Positions 36,482-48,560 of a DNA stretch of 64,000 bases are shown one piece after another. A model generated the notes under the pieces. It was not told where the DNA came from and ran no database searches. It worked only from the letters and a program-made list of their open reading frames with translations. This stretch comes from Ancylostoma caninum (Eukaryota; Nematoda; Chromadorea; Rhabditida; Ancylostomatidae). The stretch lies in NCBI GenBank assembly GCA_037903475.1, contig JBAJFG010000002.1, forward strand, positions 3,534,001 to 3,598,000, read 5' to 3'. Position 1 is the stretch's first letter; each line of letters begins with the position of its first letter. The position numbers were made by a program, and so were the translations under genes.

Positions 36482-37086
36482 GAAATGGATTGCCATTCTA
36501 TGCCCCCACCAATTTACCTCCGACAAGTTGCTATGTTCCAATTAAGTCTTTTTTTAAAGAATCCAACAAAGTGAGCACGTTTACAACGTTGCAGTTTACT
36601 GTGTCCATAAAAGCATTCCGGAAGTAATTGCCTCTAATCGTGTCAGATATGGTTCCCAGCCTACGCTTTATGGCTCATAAAATACGAGACATGCATGCAG
36701 TGAGCTTTGATAAACAGGAACGAGATTAGGCGTAATCCAGTTCCCCAGACATCACGTATTTTGAATGAAGTTCATCACCACAGACATTGCATGTTGATGG
36801 TTCATTAGGAGGTAATTTTTCATCGACCACTTCGTATTTGCACCAAGAATTCACATTATGGGTAAGTATGCCGAACGCGTTGAAGGAGAATAACTCCCTC
36901 CTACCAATTTTATCCCATCTATGTTCTTACTTCTAGCTTGAGAACATTAAGGTTAGACAGGAAAGTACTGCCGAAACTGAATATTCTAGGCAAGTTCCGT
37001 TTTCAGAAAAACCTGTAGCAGAAAACATTAGGAGAATGTTACAAGCATCTCGATCGAAAAAGAATCGAACAGCTGCTAAAGTCTAA
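36482..37086 (+). CDS. Candidate 3' end of an unknown gene (three phased exons)
   Basis: 36482-36570 (after TCTGTCCAG, donor GTGAGC) reads GNGLPFYAPTNLPPTSCYVP. 36784-36861 (after CACCACAG, donor GTAAGT) reads TLHVDGSLGGNFSSTTSYLH. 36937-37086 (after TTCTAG) reads LENIKVRQESTAETEYSRQV and ends IRRMLQASRSKKNRTAAKV-stop. Phases are consistent, and an upstream segment ending at 36335 (phase 1, donor GTATGT) would also join. The family is unknown; the C-terminus is basic. A second open frame in the first exon weakens the case. Confidence 0.38.
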
Positions 37087-38565
37087 AATTCCTTTGACAG
37101 TAGATGAAGTTTTGCTGTGATAGTAGACGAGGAACAAGTGAGTCCCGGAAGTGAGATTGATAGGGCGGGACCTTCTCGCAGTGTGTTTATACGGACTGTC
37201 TGAGAACGGCGGAACTTGATTACCTATGCACTAAATAGTATTTCTTGCCAAGCATTTGAGTCTGCTCGCTGCTGTCTGCCGAGTACTCATATATGCCGAT
37301 AACGCGAAATGCTAGGACTATACATAGTGAAGTGGACGACGCATGGCTGCACATGGCTCAGGTGGTGAGAAGGAGCTCTGAATGTGATGCTCATCACAGC
37401 GGAGAAGTAATGGCGAATAGAGGGCGACTACCTCGAGGAGGGCGTTGCGAGAAATCGCATCACCAAAGGGAAGCCAGACACACAAAAAACACGAACAAAG
37501 GCACAAATGCGCTAGAGATGAATGATCAAGCCGAGGGAGTGTGAGGCTCAGCTCCGCCCCTCGCCAGCCATCCAAACAGCAAGCCAGTCGTTGTCCTTTG
37601 AGGATAGAAAATGAACATCAAGGCTCAGCTGAACGTTGAGAGCACAATAACCTCAAAGTACTCTGCGATACCCGGAAAAGGCGAGCGTCCCGGGGGGGGG
37701 GGGTGCGAAAGTACACATGCACACTGAGAATGAACTATCGAGCGAAGTACCCACACATGAGTGCTTCCGAGTGCTAGCCCTCTTCTTGCAATGGTTTTTG
37801 CGCTTTCTGAGAACGGCGCCAACTCCGAATGTGTGATGAATGTAGTCCGAATAGTGCATGGTTGACATAGGCAGGGTGAGCTATAAGGCTTAGGAACAAC
37901 ATAACCATGCGATAAAACGAAAGGAAGAGGGAGATGAGGAGGCTAACAGTTAATATGCGTTTTCAGTTGCAAACATGAAGACCTTTCAATCACAAACGTT
38001 CTTCCTCTACTAACCAAATAGTTTTGGAAAACCGGATGTTAGACGTCAGTTCAATCGCACTGGTTGTTGAAATTCTTGAGTAGAAATTCTCTGTGGCACT
38101 TTCTGGAATTCTGGAGAAGACTCCAAATTTTTGCGGAGAAATGGAAAGGGTTGGGCTCCCAGATTCCAGAAAAAGCTTGAAAGTTTTCCGAGACGAATGA
38201 AAGGGCTGAATAGAGGCTCGGGCTGTAGACCTGTAAATATTGATCACTATCTTAGCCTTAAAAGTGAATACTCAGCACTAGAAATGAATAGTCACCCTAC
38301 GAGGTAATTTCGATACTTTGTACATCCTAACTCGATATACATTTACATATAAGGAGCAGTACAATGGGTTTTAAAATTGCAGTAAAATGGGAGAAATTGA
38401 ATGATGTAGTGAAACTGCATTCAAGAAATTGACCACAGTCAAAACTCGCTCGCTGGCTTTCTAGAATCAATACGCTGCACTACCTTGTATTGCATATGTC
38501 TATTCTGTATATATTTACTATGTGAAGGGTGACAACAAAGTCTTTGGCCAAAGACTTTATAGCAA
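37087..38565. other. No supported gene
   Basis: Short overlapping frames only, and a G-run at about 37691-37702. Confidence 0.4.
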
Positions 38566-38810
38566 TTATTCCTTGCGCTTTGTTAGAAAACTCATGACTT
38601 TGTATTCGCGTCGACTATCTAAATGTCTCGAACAAACATGCAAAGTTTCACAATCCATAGCTCTATTTGAGCCTTCGATGATCTGCAAACATGGAAGCAG
38701 GTAGAGATGGAACTGGCCGCAAGTAGAGTCTCGATGACATCTTTTCCAAGAAGCTCTTCCAATTGGCAATATTCAAGAGGGTAGAAACCTTCTATCCTAG
38801 AGAGATCCAT
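38566..38810 (-). CDS. Orphan coding fragment, function not identified
   Basis: The minus strand from ATG at 38810 reads MDLSRIEGFYPLEYCQLEEL and LGKDVIETLLA. A second segment after GTTTGCAG (38690 downward) reads IIEGSNRAMDCETLHVCSRH and ends ..SFLTKRKE-stop at 38566. No GT donor joins the two in phase, so they may be exons separated by error or decay, or a pseudogene. A distant similarity to sugar-kinase C-terminal regions crossed my mind but is too weak to assert. Confidence 0.25.
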
Positions 38811-40054
38811 GTGTAAACTTGTTTTACTGATTGTAAAGGGTCAATAGACTGTCACTACCACCTTTTTCCACCAGAATGTACAAAAGAAAGAGCAAAAGTG
38901 GGCAGCGCGAAATCCGGAGAGGTATGTTATTTCTTAGGGCTAACCATCTGATAAAAAAAGTTGGTCTTTCCACAAAAGTTTTCCATTAAGTTTTAAAAGA
39001 AAAAGCAACAGAAAGTTGGTTCAGAGTCCCTGATTTCACCAAATCATCGTATTTGCTTAATAATTATTTTCACCCTGAAATGGAAACCTCGGATCTCTAA
39101 AGTCTCTAAAGCACAGAATATGAGCTAACTTTCGCTATATATACCAGCTCCCTTTGTTCAGACCCAACGAGAAAACAGGATCATAAATGCTCGACCAACA
39201 TGCGGCCCTTGTGCGTTGCAGTATCCAACGGTTTTGTCGACTCTACGGAGAAGCCAGAAGAGGTATCAAAAATCTAAGAGTGGATTCCTGAAGCACATGA
39301 ATTCTGCGTAGCCCACATAAATTTCCAGACTGCTAGTCTATCTGATCCCAGTCTCACAATTCATTATATTTGGCCGAAGACTTTGCTGTCACCATGTATG
39401 TGACATTTCACACATATTATTGAGCTATGAACTGTCTACCCCGTGAGCAATTTCTTGCCCCTTCGAGTAAATAAATGAATAAACTACCGCGTTAGTGTTG
39501 AGGATTGATGAGCACTACAAGAAAGGAGGCGAACGATCACTTCTGTGGTACTTGAATCATCTCCTGAATTCTCCAGTGTGCTTGGTAGGTTCTGTATAGG
39601 ATGGTCACGTGTATTCCACAGGAATCCTGGGCCTCTTCACAAATATGTAGAGTGATGAAAGCGAATGCCTGCGAGCGTGAGTCGACTTGTCACATCCGCT
39701 TCCACAATTCTCGCAACTCTCACCAGAAGGGGAATCACTGGATATTTTAAATAGAAAAAAAGAAGCATCTATGTTCATTACAAAGCTGAAAACCAATAAT
39801 TACCACTAGTTTTCTCATGCACCTCTTCCTATGGTTTTTAGTAAACGATTATACTCGTCCCAAGACTTTTGCCGCACGCCGTACTAATGAGCATTGGAGT
39901 AGTCGTTTGTCTACTCATTTGGAATTCTTCCTTTGTTCTCATATTTGTTTTCACATCAGAAGGAAAATACATCATGAGTACAAGCAATTAGACATCGTAA
40001 TGGCATTTTATTTTGAGAAACCAACAATTACCTAATAATTGATGTGTATTCATT

Positions 40055-40190
40055 GGCGGAAATTGCTATCTTCTCATAGTTCCAAAACCAAACGATGAGA
40101 AAAGTGTTGTTGACGAAGGCATTAAAGACCTCGGCAAGCAGATCAACAGCTGCAAAGCGAAATTAGCGAGACGTGAGCTCTTAGATAAGG
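40055..40190 (+). CDS. Orphan terminal-exon candidate
   Basis: After TTCTCATAG the + strand reads PKPNDEKSVVDEGIKDLGKQ, INSCKAKLARRELLDKERY, stop. The composition is helix- and charge-rich, like a coiled-coil tail. No upstream exon was joined with confidence and the family is unknown. The opposing 137-codon frame is considered a shadow. Confidence 0.28.
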
Positions 40191-40236
40191 AGAGGTATTG
40201 ATTCGCAAAGGAAAGCGAATTAGGCGACGCTTCCGG

Positions 40237-40455
40237 GCTCAGACTAAGGGAAGTAGAGTTGTGTCGTGTCCTTCTCCTGATATATACATTCTTGGTAGGA
40301 TGACGTGCTTCTCCTGATATATACATTCTTGGTAGGATGACGTGGAGCTTCAACTGATATTCGTCTTCTCGCAGTTCCGGATACAAAACTAAGGGAAGTA
40401 GAGTTGTGTCGTGTCCTTCTCCTGATACATACACTCTTGGTAAGATGACGTGGAG
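40237..40455. repeat. Local tandem duplications
   Basis: CTTCTCCTGATATATACATT + CTTGGTAGGATGACGTG occurs three times, and GACTAAGGGAAGTAGAGTTG + TGTCGTGTC twice. Confidence 0.85.
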
Positions 40456-40774
40456 TGAATGACGGAGATCACCAAACACTGCTGATAATATGTTGTATTC
40501 TCAAGTCATCAATGCATTAGCCGGAGCTAATTTTACTTCTCACTGATAGGATTGTGAAACTAATAAACTCGTGATTTAATTTAATATGCTTCTGTCTCTG
40601 AGCCTCATTTTCAATATATTATTCTTGATTTACTGAAGTTCTCCGGTGATCTTATTTTATTTCGGCTAGCTTTGGGCACTTAGTGCCTTCGTCAGGCCTT
40701 AATCTTCAGATACAATACATAATCATCACGCAACGGAATACAAACAAACTAGCAACAGTACCATGTCCTGAAAC

Positions 40775-41275
40775 TATGGCCCATAGTAAAGTTTCATGGC
40801 GGTGAGATGAACTCCAAAACTCTTCACCACGCTTTAGGCGATGACTGCGTGCCAGCTTACATCCACGAAGTATAGGATAGCAGATCATTGCCATTCACGT
40901 CACTGCTACAGCACGCGTATGCGAACATAGGAGATCATCGCCCTTCTGGAAGCTGATCGCCTTCTCTTGCTGTGGAAATAGTGTGAGAGGCGAGTGGACG
41001 CGGAGTGAGACGGTCGAGGTAGCTAATTCTACGTCTACTCACCTCTCACACTATTTCCACAACATGAGAAGGCGATCAGCTCCTAACAGGGCGATAATCT
41101 CCTCTGTTGCCATATGCGTGCTCTAGCAGTGACGTGTGTGGCAAAGATCTGCTATTCTATACAAAGTGAATGTGAGCTGGCATGCAATCATCGCCTAAAG
41201 CGTAGTGATGATTGCATGCCAGGTTTTGGAGTTCATCTCACCGCCGTGACACTTTACTACGCGGTTATGATTTTT
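40775..41275. repeat. Large imperfect inverted repeat (~205-220 bp arms, ~40 bp spacer)
   Basis: The left arm (about 40775-40990) contains GGCGGTGAGATGAACTCCAA, ..GCGATGACTGCGTGCCAGCT.. and ..GCTGATCGCCTTCTC..GTGGAAATAGTGTGAGAGG. The right arm (about 41035-41275) is its reverse complement with scattered changes. Lying close to a hammerhead-like motif, it may be the paired terminal region of a Penelope-like element; class not proven. Confidence 0.75.
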
Positions 41276-41475
41276 GACTCCAGTACCAACACAGTAGAGC
41301 TAACCTATATAGGGAGCTGAATGGCGACAAAGAAGAAGTGGGACCTCAACCCTCATTGGCGGTGTAGAGTGAGGATTACAGAGACCAGAGCGCTAATATA
41401 AGCCAAGGAATCTAATCATCAGCTGGTCAACCGCAATACTTCTCTTAGCTCCTCCTTAGTGTTGGTTTCTGGCTC

Positions 41476-42432
41476 ATGTCTTCCTATCTCCCTGGCTTCG
41501 ATTATCTTTCGCTCCAACGTCTTCGTCAAACTAATTTAGTTTCACAGAACCTTTTGCTGAATAGCTTACAAAGCTTGGTGCCAATCGCTGGAGCAATCAA
41601 GCGAAATAATAACAGAGTTTCAAAACATCGCCGCTATTTGCCGACATCATGGATTACCATTGAGAATGGAGCGATCCGAGTTTCTCTTCTTTTTCCGGGT
41701 CTTTTTCTCAGATTAACATCTTTATCGTTATTTTCGAAAATCTTTAGACTTTTGAGTCACTGTGCTTGGGCTTTGGCTATGGACATGTTTTTCGGGACAA
41801 TAACTAATTTGCATGCTTCTGTCACAATTGAAAACGCAAGTCATTTTCAAACCACAGATGCTAAACGCCACGACGTATTTCGTGGACGTATGTGCATCGA
41901 CCCGATCCCATTAGGAGCGCAAGAAAAGAACGTCACCGCTTTCGCCCTTTCTTTTCACTCGATATCCACATAATGCATCAAAGAAAAACTGGCACTTTCG
42001 ATTTTTTTTGCCTCTATTTTCCCACAGAATATGATTCATTCTTGTCAGACTCAGTTTTCGGCTTGCGAAATTTTGCCAGCAGAGATTACCTGTGAAGAAT
42101 GAGCCAGCTACCTCGGAATGTCGGCGTTGGCACGGCGACTTGTCGGGTTCTAAATTCGATTTGATCAGTTGATATAGAGTGAGTAATGTTCTGTTCCACA
42201 GAAATGAGGCGAAATGATTCAGGGAATGCAACGAAGTAGAGGGGAAGAAACTATTGTGTGGCATGAAAAAAGGCCTTCGTTGGCTAAACTGCACCAAGGG
42301 TTGTTCATAATCCGCGTTCCAGTTGAAATTCGCGACTTTTCGTCTTCCATTTTGTAGAAGGCTTGGGGTTGCAGTAGAAGGCACACCCGATATATGCACA
42401 CGTCCGCTCAAGAGCAAAGCCGTAATTACCAT
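41476..42432. other. Overlapping long frames on both strands, unassigned
   Basis: A 165-codon + frame (41476-41973) and a 173-codon - frame (41911-42432). Neither shows a domain or splice support. Likely an old repeat or chance. Confidence 0.3.
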
Positions 42433-42726
42433 CTAAGCCGTATCACAAGGAATTTCCTGAACTTTCGCGAAAACTTGGTTTTGATGTGTGTACTGCCCTT
42501 TTAGGGCATTAGGGGAAGCTCCGAAAATACCAACTAAAGTTTGCGCTGCATTAATGGACACTTCTTTGTCTCTCTTGGGAAATCCTTACCGCACGCTAAT
42601 GCACAATCTGTTTCATTTTGTTTCAGTTTTACACGCAATTGCTCTCCTTCAAAAAATCCGCGTTTTTTCTTTTTTGTAAGTTTATTTTCATCACTTTATG
42701 AAAGGTAATTATAAATAGTTAAGTAT

Positions 42727-42855
42727 CTAAATTAATATTTTTATTAATTTTATTTCCCATACAGATTTTTTATTTCGGGTCCCCAGAGTAACAAAGACCT
42801 CACTTTTTTCACCCCCCCCCCCTGCCTCTCCTTCCACTTTCTGCGTCCGCCACTG
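42727..42855 (-). mobile_element. hAT-like MITE, half element (one end only)
   Basis: The minus strand starts CAGTGGCGGACGCAGAAAGT at 42855, follows the complete MITE through its GC-rich block into AT-rich sequence (..AATTAATATT), and ends with no second terminus. It stops at about the same internal position as the half element at 8760-8883. No target duplication recognised. Confidence 0.7.
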
Positions 42856-43292
42856 GTAGGAGTTATTATTGTCTGTGCCAGAGCGCTGTGTGATACTCGT
42901 TACCTGTCCATAGCACTGCTCCGTGGAGCCCGGTTCGAGAACTGTGAAACTGTTTAAGGTCAGCCCAATCACAGCTTCGCGTGGATGAACATGATGTTTT
43001 GCGAATTTTCGTAGGACATTCGTTGTTTTGAGCATCCTCTTCAACAGCGATGGGAGCACATTGCTGTGTAGGAGGAATAGCTTCTCTTGCGCCTAATTTA
43101 TTATTGTTTGAGCTCAATAGTCTCACACCTCCTCAGAAATCAGCCTGTTCTCGTTTTTGTTTTTGGATCGCTAACCTACTCTGAAGCTTATTATTCAAAC
43201 CCAATTGCGCTAAGATTCATGGCAAGTCAATAGACTCATCGAAGTATCGCGAATGTACGAAATGCGCCTTTGTCTCACTTTCATTTATTTAA

Positions 43293-43870
43293 GGAATAGT
43301 CTTTGACTCCATTGGGGTAGAAGCAGTGCTGGAAGCTCTGGGCAACCAGGGCGTTCCTAATCAACTCATCAACATATTTCATGAGCTCTACAGCAACTCC
43401 ACTACCGGAATTACGTCATTCTACATTGGTATCACCATCAATGTTACGAGAGGGGTTCTGTCAAAGCTGTTCAGCGTCACTAACTGAATCCGATGTTCAT
43501 AAAAAAGATGGATTACGGAAGCCCATTTCTCGCCCAGCGGAACGACCGAATGCTCAACATGAAAATGGGATCAGCGTCATCGAACACTCTATCGAGAGGA
43601 TGATGATAGGAGTAATCCGCCTCACGCAAGTTGGAATACGAGAGCCGTCAGCGACTTAACGGAACGTCAAACACACAACAGAAACAACAACAGAAAGACA
43701 CCCGTTCCGACGATCAGACCTCTACAAGAAGTCCTTCAAGAATGGGTACACTGCTCCTCGTGTCCCTCGAACGGACATAGTCCACCGGACGGTTCCTGCG
43801 CGCGAGAAGGAAGAATTGCTGGCACAGTGTACCTCAGTGTACCTGGAAATCAACGTGAGTCAGGGTGATC
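43293..43870 (+). pseudogene. RTE-type LINE reverse transcriptase remnant with internal deletion
   Basis: The frame IVFDSIGVEAVLEALGNQGV + PNQLINIFHELYSNSTTGIT..INVTRGV..SKLFSVTN matches the RT fingers/palm of nematode RTE elements (FDS..EAVL.AL..QGV, ELY.N.TT, RGVRQGD..SPKLF). The catalytic FADD block and about 170 following residues are deleted. The sequence resumes with ISVIEHSIERMMIGVIRLTQ, and in another frame PLQEVLQEWVHCSS and a Trp-rich tail, the usual C-terminus. An inactive remnant. Confidence 0.8.
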
Positions 43871-44491
43871 GAGGTGATTTTTTGTACTGCGCATTTTTCA
43901 GTGTATACGGGTAAGATCACAATGCTGGCACACGAGATTCAAATTGCGAAGCGCAAAGCCATGGGGTAATTTTGGATCCATACCAATGATCCAAAGATGA
44001 ATCGCGAAGAAGGATGCACGAACTCTATCCGTATTTATGTCTGCTCTTCTCTAAAATGCGGTAGGAAATTACATTGCTACTCTAGCTCGAGATGACCGCT
44101 ATTTAATACTCCCCAGCGAATCAAGTCTGAGGTATGATTTTTTGCCTGCGCTTTTTACCATGTGATCCGAATGTAGGCTTAGAATTCTGACTGAGGAGTA
44201 GATAGATGTTTGTCCGGATTGATCGCAACGTATTTCACCCTAGTAGGATCTGATGAGGACGATCACGCCGGATGATGGTCCGAGAATACACTTCACATCA
44301 GCCTTGCGTGACTCCACCAATAAGAATAGATATGGTCTATTTATTTAACGCACGTGCACTGCACATGATAGGGGTTCGTGAAAACAACAGATCAGCTTCA
44401 AAAAAAAACAAACACAGGAACGAAATAAAATAACGCTGTAAAAAGCTAAGAAAAAATGAAAACCCGGAAACAAGAGAGACCAACATCATCT

Positions 44492-47303
44492 ACAGGTGAC
44501 GGTTAAGGGCTACTTTAAATTTTTTTTGTGTTTGCTCGAAAAAGTAATTGTTTTAGATAATTTAGTATACGCATTCCCAGCTCTGTGCGTGAAAAAGCTC
44601 CTTCTGATAGAAGATTTCGGTTGACGTAACGAAAGCTTAGTTTTACTTCCTCTGGTATTAGAGGATGAAAAACTGTAAAAACCTTCTAGTTGAGTCCAAT
44701 GTTACTAGTGATGATTTTATGTACCATTATCAAATCATTTCTCTCCCTCCTTCTCTGGAGAGTCTCCAGATTGATCATTTTGTTCCTAATTGTACCCCGA
44801 GGGATGGAGCTAAATTGGAATCCAAGTGCTCTTACAAACAACTTTCTTGTAAAACTATTTTGAACCCTTTCAAGCCTTGCTATGTCTTTCTTCTTGACCG
44901 GGGAGAAAACAACTGTACCGTACTCTAACACCGGTCTTACATAGGTTTTATAAACCTTGATTAGAACTAAAAGGTCCTTTGTTAAGAGGGCTCTATAAAG
45001 TTGGCAGATTCTGCGTTCCGCCTTGTTAGCGATTTCGCAGCAAAATGACCTGAAGCATAGATCCCTGTCATAAAGGAATCCGAGATCCCTAACCTCATCC
45101 AGGTTTTTAAGCGGATAGTTTCCAAGCGTGTAAGTGCTATTCTGATTTTATCGCCCCAAATGGAGAACAGAGGACTTCTCTAATGACAGTGGTAACCTCC
45201 ACGATTTGGACCACTCGAACACTACATCAATTGATTGCTGCAATGCTTCTTTACCACCGCCAGAGCGCAGCGTTCGGTAAATCTTAAGATCATCAGCAAA
45301 GACTTGACATTTCACTCCATTTTCTCAATAAGACTTGGTAGATCAAAAGAATAGATGTTGAATAAAACTGGAGATAACACTCCACCCTGCGGTACCCCAC
45401 TAGGTGCAGTTCTAACGCTAGATAAAAAGTTATTGACCCGAACTTGAAAAGTGCGTTGGCATAAGAACTCACTTATCCAATTCCTGATTCGGAAATGAAT
45501 TCCTACATGCTTAAGCTTTAGTAGTAATAAGTCACGTGGTACTCTATCGGAGGCCTTTGAAAAATCAAAATAAACTACATCTACATCATTCTTGTCATCA
45601 AGAACAGCTGTCCAGTCATTCAACGTCTCTAACACCCCTGTTACTGTAGAACGTCCTTTCCTGAACCCATGCTGACCAGCTGGTAAGATTAGTTTGCTCT
45701 CTAAGTGTTCAACGATAACGTTCTTCAATACCTTTTCAAATAATCTGCAAAACACCGATGTGATGCTAACTGGTCTGTAATTAGACGGGTCAGTAAAGGG
45801 TGATTTCTTCCTAATTAGGGTGATAAAAGCATGTCTCCATCGTTTCGGCACTTCAGCACGAAATAGGCTCATATTGAAAATGTACTCTAGCGGATGAGCA
45901 ATCATGTGGGCAACTTTTTTTTTATAAAAATGAACGGGAATCCCATCAGGCGTTTCTGAAATACTATTCGGGTGTTTTTGTATCAACTCAAGGATTTCAT
46001 AGTACTTAAACCAGACTGAGTCAGCCATTTCCTCACATGAGCCGGCTAAGGAAGGAATTCCCATACTGGGACTCTCAACATAGACCTTTGCGAAAGTATT
46101 GGCAGGTAACTCGGCTTTATCGCCGTCTGAAGCAGCAACTGTGCCTTCATTTTTAAGCGCAGCAACAGTATCCCGACCTTTTAATTCAGTCCTGATAAGC
46201 CTGAATAGAGAAGACTTTTCCTTTGATCCTACAACTTTCTTTTCAACGGTGCAGTTATATCTATAAAGCATAGAATCAAACTTTTTTGAGGCCGCATTAT
46301 AGGATCTCCAGTCAGTGAGATCATTAGTCAAAACTGCCTTTTGATAGGCTTCACACTTATATAAAAACATTGTATGGAGATAGTTGGGCCCGGTGGTGGT
46401 TAGACAAATTAGACTTGATTTTGACAACTGGAACAAATAACTCAATGCAATGGTTTAATATGAAGATAAACATTTCATACATATCATCAACATTTGTCAC
46501 TGTTCCGAATGAGCTCCACCAGTCCACCCCACTCAAATATACATTAATCATGTCATAATCCGCGTTTTTGAAGTCCCTTTTAAAGCAAAAGTTACTTTGA
46601 GGTACGGTAACACGAACTTTAAACTCAACAGTGGAGTGATCGCTACTACCTACCGGAGAATTTACTTTTACTTTTTCAACTACCTTTTGTTTATTACAGA
46701 ACACCAAATCCAGTAAATGCTGACCTCTGTGGAATCCTTCACAAGCTGTTCAAACCCATAGTTGGTGAGAAAATCGAGAAATAATCGAGACGAAACTGAA
46801 GAAGGAGTTGAAACATATTCCCAATTCACGTCCGGGAAATTGAAATCCCCGGTAAGGATACACGGGTAATCAACGGACGCCAAATCGCTTAAACATTTAA
46901 CAAGCTGTTCAGTGCTATTGGTATTACAGCAAGGGGTCTTATAGGTGAGGATAAATCTAATTTTACCCTGAACTGTTTGTATATCACCAGCAACTATTTC
47001 ATAGCCCTTACTTACGGATTCCTGGAAAACTAGTATGGGAAGAAAAGAGTGCTTCACCAATAAGGCTACTCCTTCTCCTCTAATCTTTGGCCGATCACAC
47101 CGAAAAATTTCAAATGTAGAGCACAAGTCCCCGATTAAGACCTCCACCTCGCAAGAAGGTTTAAGCCAAGTTTTGCTAAGAGCTATAATTCCATAGCTAA
47201 ACTTTGCAATAGAACATGCTAAAGAACGAGCATTCTTGGACAGAGAGCGAATATTTGTAGCCATGCAATAGATACCGTCATCAGCAGTCCGAGGAGGCCT
47301 CAT
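44492..47303 (-). pseudogene. CR1-like LINE A ORF2 (APE endonuclease + reverse transcriptase)
   Basis: ATG at 47303. Endonuclease: NIRSLSKNARSL, GDFNFPDVNWE, later GSSDHSTVEF. Reverse transcriptase: PDGIPVHFYKK, NYRPVSITSVFCRLFEK, QHGFRKGRS, DVVYFDFSKA, SGVPQGGVLSPVLFNIY, then in another frame VKCQVFADDLKIYRT with the catalytic FADD. C-terminus: VLEYGTVVFSPVKKKDIARL.., ending KKFKVALNRHL-stop at about 44492. Disruptions: frameshifts at about 46720, 46390-46440, 45310 and 44660, and an in-frame TAA at about 45150. Confidence 0.85.
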
Positions 47304-48162
47304 TTGTTTCCCGTCAATGCAGAGGGATTAGGACTACCACCTGAGTTAACAACATTACTAGAAGCCATAACAGGTGTGACATCACTAAAGCGAGGAGATA
47401 CATTCGGACTCTGAGAAGTTACATCATTCCTGCTAGAGTTTCCCCTAGCCAAGCGAAGAGCCCTGAGGCGCTCCTTTTCCTCCATCGGGAGTGAAGGACG
47501 GATGTATATTCCCGAAACAGGACTCTCCTTAACATATCATTCCTGAAGAACGAGGTAGGAAGTACAATCTTCAGCAAACGTGGATACCTAGGGTTGGGTT
47601 TTCCCATCCTATAAAAGGACATCGGTGCACATTCAATATTTAAAAAGTGGAAGATTTTTCTAATGCTCTCCGAATCATGACTAATCCTGTTATCCGCGCT
47701 ACTATCTCTACACTCGGTTATACCAGAGACAACGACTGATCTCAGCATTTCCTTTTCTTCACACTTACAAACTGTACCCAACGGAACAATGCTAGAGCTC
47801 AAATTAGGAGAAGAGTGACCTACTTGAAGTTGCGAAGGTGAACTGTTCTTACTATTAGACAACGCTCGCTTAAGTGAGTCGACTTCATCTTGAAGTCGCT
47901 TTTTCTCAATTGCCTTCGCCTTCAGACGATCTTCTAACTCGCAATTCTTCTTGACGAGAAGTTCCACACTGGACAATTCATCCATCAGATGTCCCACAAT
48001 CGTTTTGAGGTGCGCAGGAACCTGCTCGTCATTGACCAGTAGATTGATTGCCTGGTCAAGAGACGCATCGCTGGAACAAGCCGAAGAAACGCGAGAGCGT
48101 TTGCTTGGACGATCCTGAACAATACGCGACAACAAGGGAGTAGCAACTTCTGTCATATTCAA
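47300..48162 (-). pseudogene. CR1-like LINE A ORF1 (one frameshift)
   Basis: ATG at 48162; a Ser/Arg-rich head, a coiled coil (ELEDRLKAKAIEKKRLQDEV), Ser-rich linker, then VVVSGITE..RISHDSESIRKIFHFLNIEC..FYRMGKPN.RYPRLLKIVLP, an esterase-free RRM-like ORF1 core typical of CR1 relatives. A one-base frameshift at about 47520-47545 throws the frame; the proper continuation in the next frame is VSGIYIRPSLPMEEKERLRA. It ends GNK-stop at 47300. The stop overlaps the ORF2 start as ATGA. Product role: RNA-binding protein needed for RNP formation. Confidence 0.8.
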
Positions 48163-48456
48163 CTAGGACTCAGTTACCGTTCAAAATGGTACCGTTCAAA
48201 ATGGCAATTTGAAACGTCAAAAATTCCCTGCCACTAGGAACTAAACTTGGTGCAATATGTTATGATCTACGTGATCGATCGAACAAACGTCAGGACGAAA
48301 GGAAAAGGATAGCCTGTAGTGGTGGCTTGGAATACTAGTTTCTTATTATACCCCGCCACAAGGGTAAAAGCGAGACGTTGTAGGAAATCACCGGAGAATA
48401 GCCTTAGTGGATTCCAAACAGTGAACCTCACAGTCGATTAGTAAAATTAGCAGACA

Positions 48457-48560
48457 GTGATGTGATCCACGAGAGCTACGAGGGAGCAGGCGTGGTTTAT
48501 TTCAATTTCGCTAAAGCGTTAGAGTGTCACACTCCATGCTGCTTAGGAATGTAACCATCG
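48457..48560 (+). pseudogene. Short LINE reverse-transcriptase fragment
   Basis: VIHESYEGAGVVYFNFAKAL.. resembles the RT motif-A region (VVYFDFAKAFD) with the second Asp lost. Too short for more; between the two CR1-like elements on the + strand. Confidence 0.4.

Larger units (their letters stand above)
44340..48180 (-). mobile_element. CR1-like non-LTR retrotransposon A (nearly full length, frameshifted)
   Basis: Order on the minus strand: short 5' UTR, ORF1, ORF2 with APE endonuclease and reverse transcriptase, then a 3' UTR from about 44492 to about 44340. All parts are present, but ORF1 has one frameshift and ORF2 at least four disruptions, so the copy is not active as it stands. The lack of large deletions suggests fairly recent insertion. 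No target duplication could be defined. Confidence 0.85.

Noticed and set aside
40237..40455. Short regular repeats resembling a CRISPR array
   Set aside because: Repeats are tandem duplications without uniform unique spacers, and the sequence is clearly eukaryotic.
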